7,564 nt of DNA from JAFGXW01 sp964634385. Lineage in GTDB: Bacteria; Bacillota_I; Bacilli_A; Izemoplasmatales; Izemoplasmataceae. Positions within the stretch are counted from its first letter, which is position 1. Each line of letters starts with the position of its first letter. Positions 6,207 to 7,564 of this stretch are shown in pieces. The position numbers and the translations under genes are program-made. The stretch spans positions 1 to 7,564 of the forward strand of contig CAZWIZ010000031.1 of the NCBI GenBank assembly GCA_964634385.1. The letters are read 5' to 3'. The notes beneath the pieces were generated by a model, which was not told the DNA's origin, searched no databases, and saw only the letters and a list, made by a program, of their open reading frames with translations.

Positions 6207-7564
6207 ATGTTAAATAAAATTAGAAGATTTTTCAAAAAATCTACGATTGGAAACGAACGTGGTAGTTCTGTAACTGTAGCATTCATTGTTATAGCTATTT
6301 TGACGTTCTCAATGACAACAATTACAAGTGGAAATATTAGTTTAGCAGGTGCTACTGATGTAAAACTTACACAAGTAAGTGATGAAAATGTCGCTAAAGG
6401 CTTGATTAATCAAGCTATTAGTGAATTTGAGTTGTTCGTTGATTCAAGCGAAAAAGTAGATGAATTTAATAACATTGAAATACCTAGAATACTTAATGAT
6501 TATGGTGTGGTAGTTACTGATGAAACTGATAATGATTCTGAATTCGGTACATCTGAAGATGGTCATGAATCAATAGTCTATAAATTTGCATATACCTTAA
6601 GTAATGATACTATCTTATATAAATTTGCTTATGCATCAAATGGTGGAACTTCTGTTGACAACTTAGACCCTTATGATTTCTCAATGGCTACAAATGGTAA
6701 ATTGTTAATGAATGGTGGATATTACAATAACATTAGTCTTTATGGAAACGAAGTTTTATCAGCTTCAGTTGCACCATATTTGAAAGATGGTACATCTACT
6801 CAAAAAGTTACACCTTATTCTTCAAGCAATGATGGAACTTTCCCAGTATTATCTGTTGGAAATGCTCCTTCAGTAGTTTACGCAACTGATAATTACTCTT
6901 ATTGTGAATCAATTAGTACATGTTTTGACCTTAATTCTGGAAATACTCCATTCGATTTATTAGAATCTAGTTATCTTGATGTAGAAGGCAGTGAACTTGC
7001 TGACAAAGGAGAAATAGCTACAGAAACAATTAGTGATTTCTTCAATGGATTTAGTTATGAAGATTTCGTAGTTGACTATATTAGAAATGATGCACCAACT
7101 AGAAATAATACAATTACCGATCCAATGACATTACTTACAGCCGGAGACGTTGTTAGAGACAATTCAGTTGTTCTTGACGATAACTGGTGGGAAGATGATT
7201 TCTGGGGTGGTTTCTTTGATGATGATTTCTGGGATGACTTCTGGGAAGATGATTTCTGGGATGACTTCTGGGGTGGTTTCTTCAGCAATGGTGGAGGCCA
7301 TGGTGGTAACAATGGAAATAATGGAAACAATGGAAATAATGGAAATAATGGTAACAATGGAAATAATGGTAACAGTGGTAACAACGGCGATATTTATAAT
7401 TATGCATTTGTTAATATTACTGACGACTGGGATATTGACTTCTCAAACGGTGTAGAACTTGAAAGTTATTCTGCATTTTACGATGGTGACTTAACTATTT
7501 CAGATGATGTTTATATTAAAGATGGATATAGTTTATTTGTTAATGGTGATTTAACTATTGATAA
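6207..7564 (+). CDS. Large PilX-like pilus-associated surface protein, 3' end outside window
   Basis: The reading frame is open for 452 codons to the window edge, so the C-terminus is missing. A GAGGTG site lies 5 bases before the ATG. The N-terminus has a basic stretch (KIRRFFKK), then NERG (16-19) and a hydrophobic helix SSVTVAFIVIAILTF (20-34). This resembles the PilX N-terminal motif, in which the usual Glu5 is replaced (here Val24), rather than an ordinary signal peptide. The ectodomain has cysteines C233 and C239. Residues 327-359 are a dense acidic-aromatic block with repeated DDFW. Residues 368-394 are nine Asn-Asn-Gly triplets (one NSG). From 395 on the sequence looks like a beta-solenoid, with GDLTI recurring at 427-431 and 447-451. 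It is probably a tip or surface adhesin carried by the pilus, or a pilus-initiating minor subunit with a large head. Function is inferred, and the central repeats are unlike any family I recognise. Confidence 0.8.
   Translation, partial: MLNKIRRFFKKSTIGNERGSSVTVAFIVIAILTFSMTTITSGNISLAGATDVKLTQVSDENVAKGLINQAISEFELFVDSSEKVDEFNNIEIPRILNDYGVVVTDETDNDSEFGTSEDGHESIVYKFAYTLSNDTILYKFAYASNGGTSVDNLDPYDFSMATNGKLLMNGGYYNNISLYGNEVLSASVAPYLKDGTSTQKVTPYSSSNDGTFPVLSVGNAPSVVYATDNYSYCESISTCFDLNSGNTPFDLLESSYLDVEGSELADKGEIATETISDFFNGFSYEDFVVDYIRNDAPTRNNTITDPMTLLTAGDVVRDNSVVLDDNWWEDDFWGGFFDDDFWDDFWEDDFWDDFWGGFFSNGGGHGGNNGNNGNNGNNGNNGNNGNNGNSGNNGDIYNYAFVNITDDWDIDFSNGVELESYSAFYDGDLTISDDVYIKDGYSLFVNGDLTID
7185..7283 (+). 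repeat. Acidic-aromatic repeat block with a 27-bp tandem duplication
   Basis: Residues 327-359 of the PilX-like protein consist almost only of Trp, Phe, Asp, Glu and Gly. Two 27-bp units (7221-7247 and 7248-7274) are identical over their first 25 bases and encode DDFWDDFWE and DDFWDDFWG. A further EDDFWGGFF unit precedes them (329-337), and WGGFF ends the block (355-359). The DNA similarity suggests recent expansion by duplication. The unit is a multiple of three, so copy-number change keeps the frame. Confidence 0.85.
7308..7388 (+). repeat. Nine-copy 9-bp tandem repeat encoding Asn-Asn-Gly
   Basis: Nine consecutive 9-bp units (consensus AAYAATGGW) encode residues 368-394. Eight give Asn-Asn-Gly and the eighth gives Asn-Ser-Gly. 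It follows a Gly-rich GGGHGG stretch. It is likely a flexible extracellular linker between the aromatic block and the solenoid region. The 9-bp period allows in-frame slippage. Confidence 0.9.
7485..7559 (+). repeat. 20-residue solenoid-like repeat at the window edge
   Basis: A 15-base segment encoding GDLTI at 7485-7499 recurs exactly 60 bases later at 7545-7559, with one base different. The 20-residue spacing and alternating hydrophobic pattern suggest rungs of a beta-solenoid that probably continue past the window. Only two copies are visible. Confidence 0.5.

Noticed and set aside
7076..7384. Minus-strand open frame rich in Pro-Leu and Ser-Lys repeats
   Set aside because: It is the antisense reading of the DDFW and NNG repeats; the low complexity comes from those repeats.
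7221..7388. CRISPR array
   Set aside because: The repeats are directly adjacent with no unique spacers and lie in frame within a coding region.
7150..7455. Plus-strand open frame rich in Met, Gly and Thr in a second frame
   Set aside because: It is an out-of-frame reading of the same repeats inside the PilX-like gene.
92..7564. Alternative genetic code with TGA read as Trp
   Set aside because: All tryptophans noted are TGG and no in-frame TGA is needed in any gene. TGA is not used as a stop in the complete genes either, so the code cannot be decided from this window alone.

Overview
The window is a type IV pilus (T4P) locus from an AT-rich bacterium. All genes use ATG starts preceded by strong purine-rich Shine-Dalgarno sites (GAGGTG, GGGGTG, AGGAGG). 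All complete genes end in TAA or TAG, and every tryptophan visible in the translations is TGG. Low GC, Bacillota-type signals and single-membrane-style pilus genes point to a low-GC Bacillota or a standard-code Mycoplasmatota-type lineage (for example relatives of Izemoplasma, Haloplasma or Acholeplasma). That placement is inference. Nothing in the window is phylogenetically decisive.

Layout. The minus-strand half (positions 51-4805) runs, in transcription order: a membrane-anchored VanW/G5-like protein (4805-3636), the assembly ATPase PilB (3610-1922), the inner-membrane platform protein PilC (1910-687), a 148-bp gap carrying a strong promoter with a 14-bp perfect palindrome in its spacer, and a short canonical prepilin, probably the major pilin (538-92). 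A Rho-independent terminator at 51-76 closes the unit. The plus-strand half (from about 4904) starts at a divergent promoter. It encodes two larger prepilins that overlap by 8 bp (5001-5567 and 5560-6147; PilV/GspI-like and PilW/GspJ-like by position and size). After a separate promoter comes a large PilX-like surface protein (6207 to beyond the window end).

How they work together. PilB drives subunit extrusion through PilC. The 148-aa pilin would build the filament. The two class III prepilins and the PilX-like protein would form the initiating or tip complex, with the PilX-like protein carrying a large exposed ectodomain. No prepilin peptidase (PilD), PilM/N/O or retraction ATPase PilT lies in the window, so those would have to be elsewhere.

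The most unusual parts are three. (1) The PilX-like protein has an acidic-aromatic Asp-Asp-Phe-Trp repeat followed by nine Asn-Asn-Gly triplets, then a solenoid-like repeat region running off the window. (2) The VanW-like protein at the head of the pilB-pilC unit appears to have lost the VanW signature motif. (3) The palindromic operator candidate sits exactly inside the pilin promoter. The 195-bp divergent intergenic region (4806-5000) holds two back-to-back promoters and small repeats. No tRNA, rRNA, CRISPR or insertion sequence was seen.
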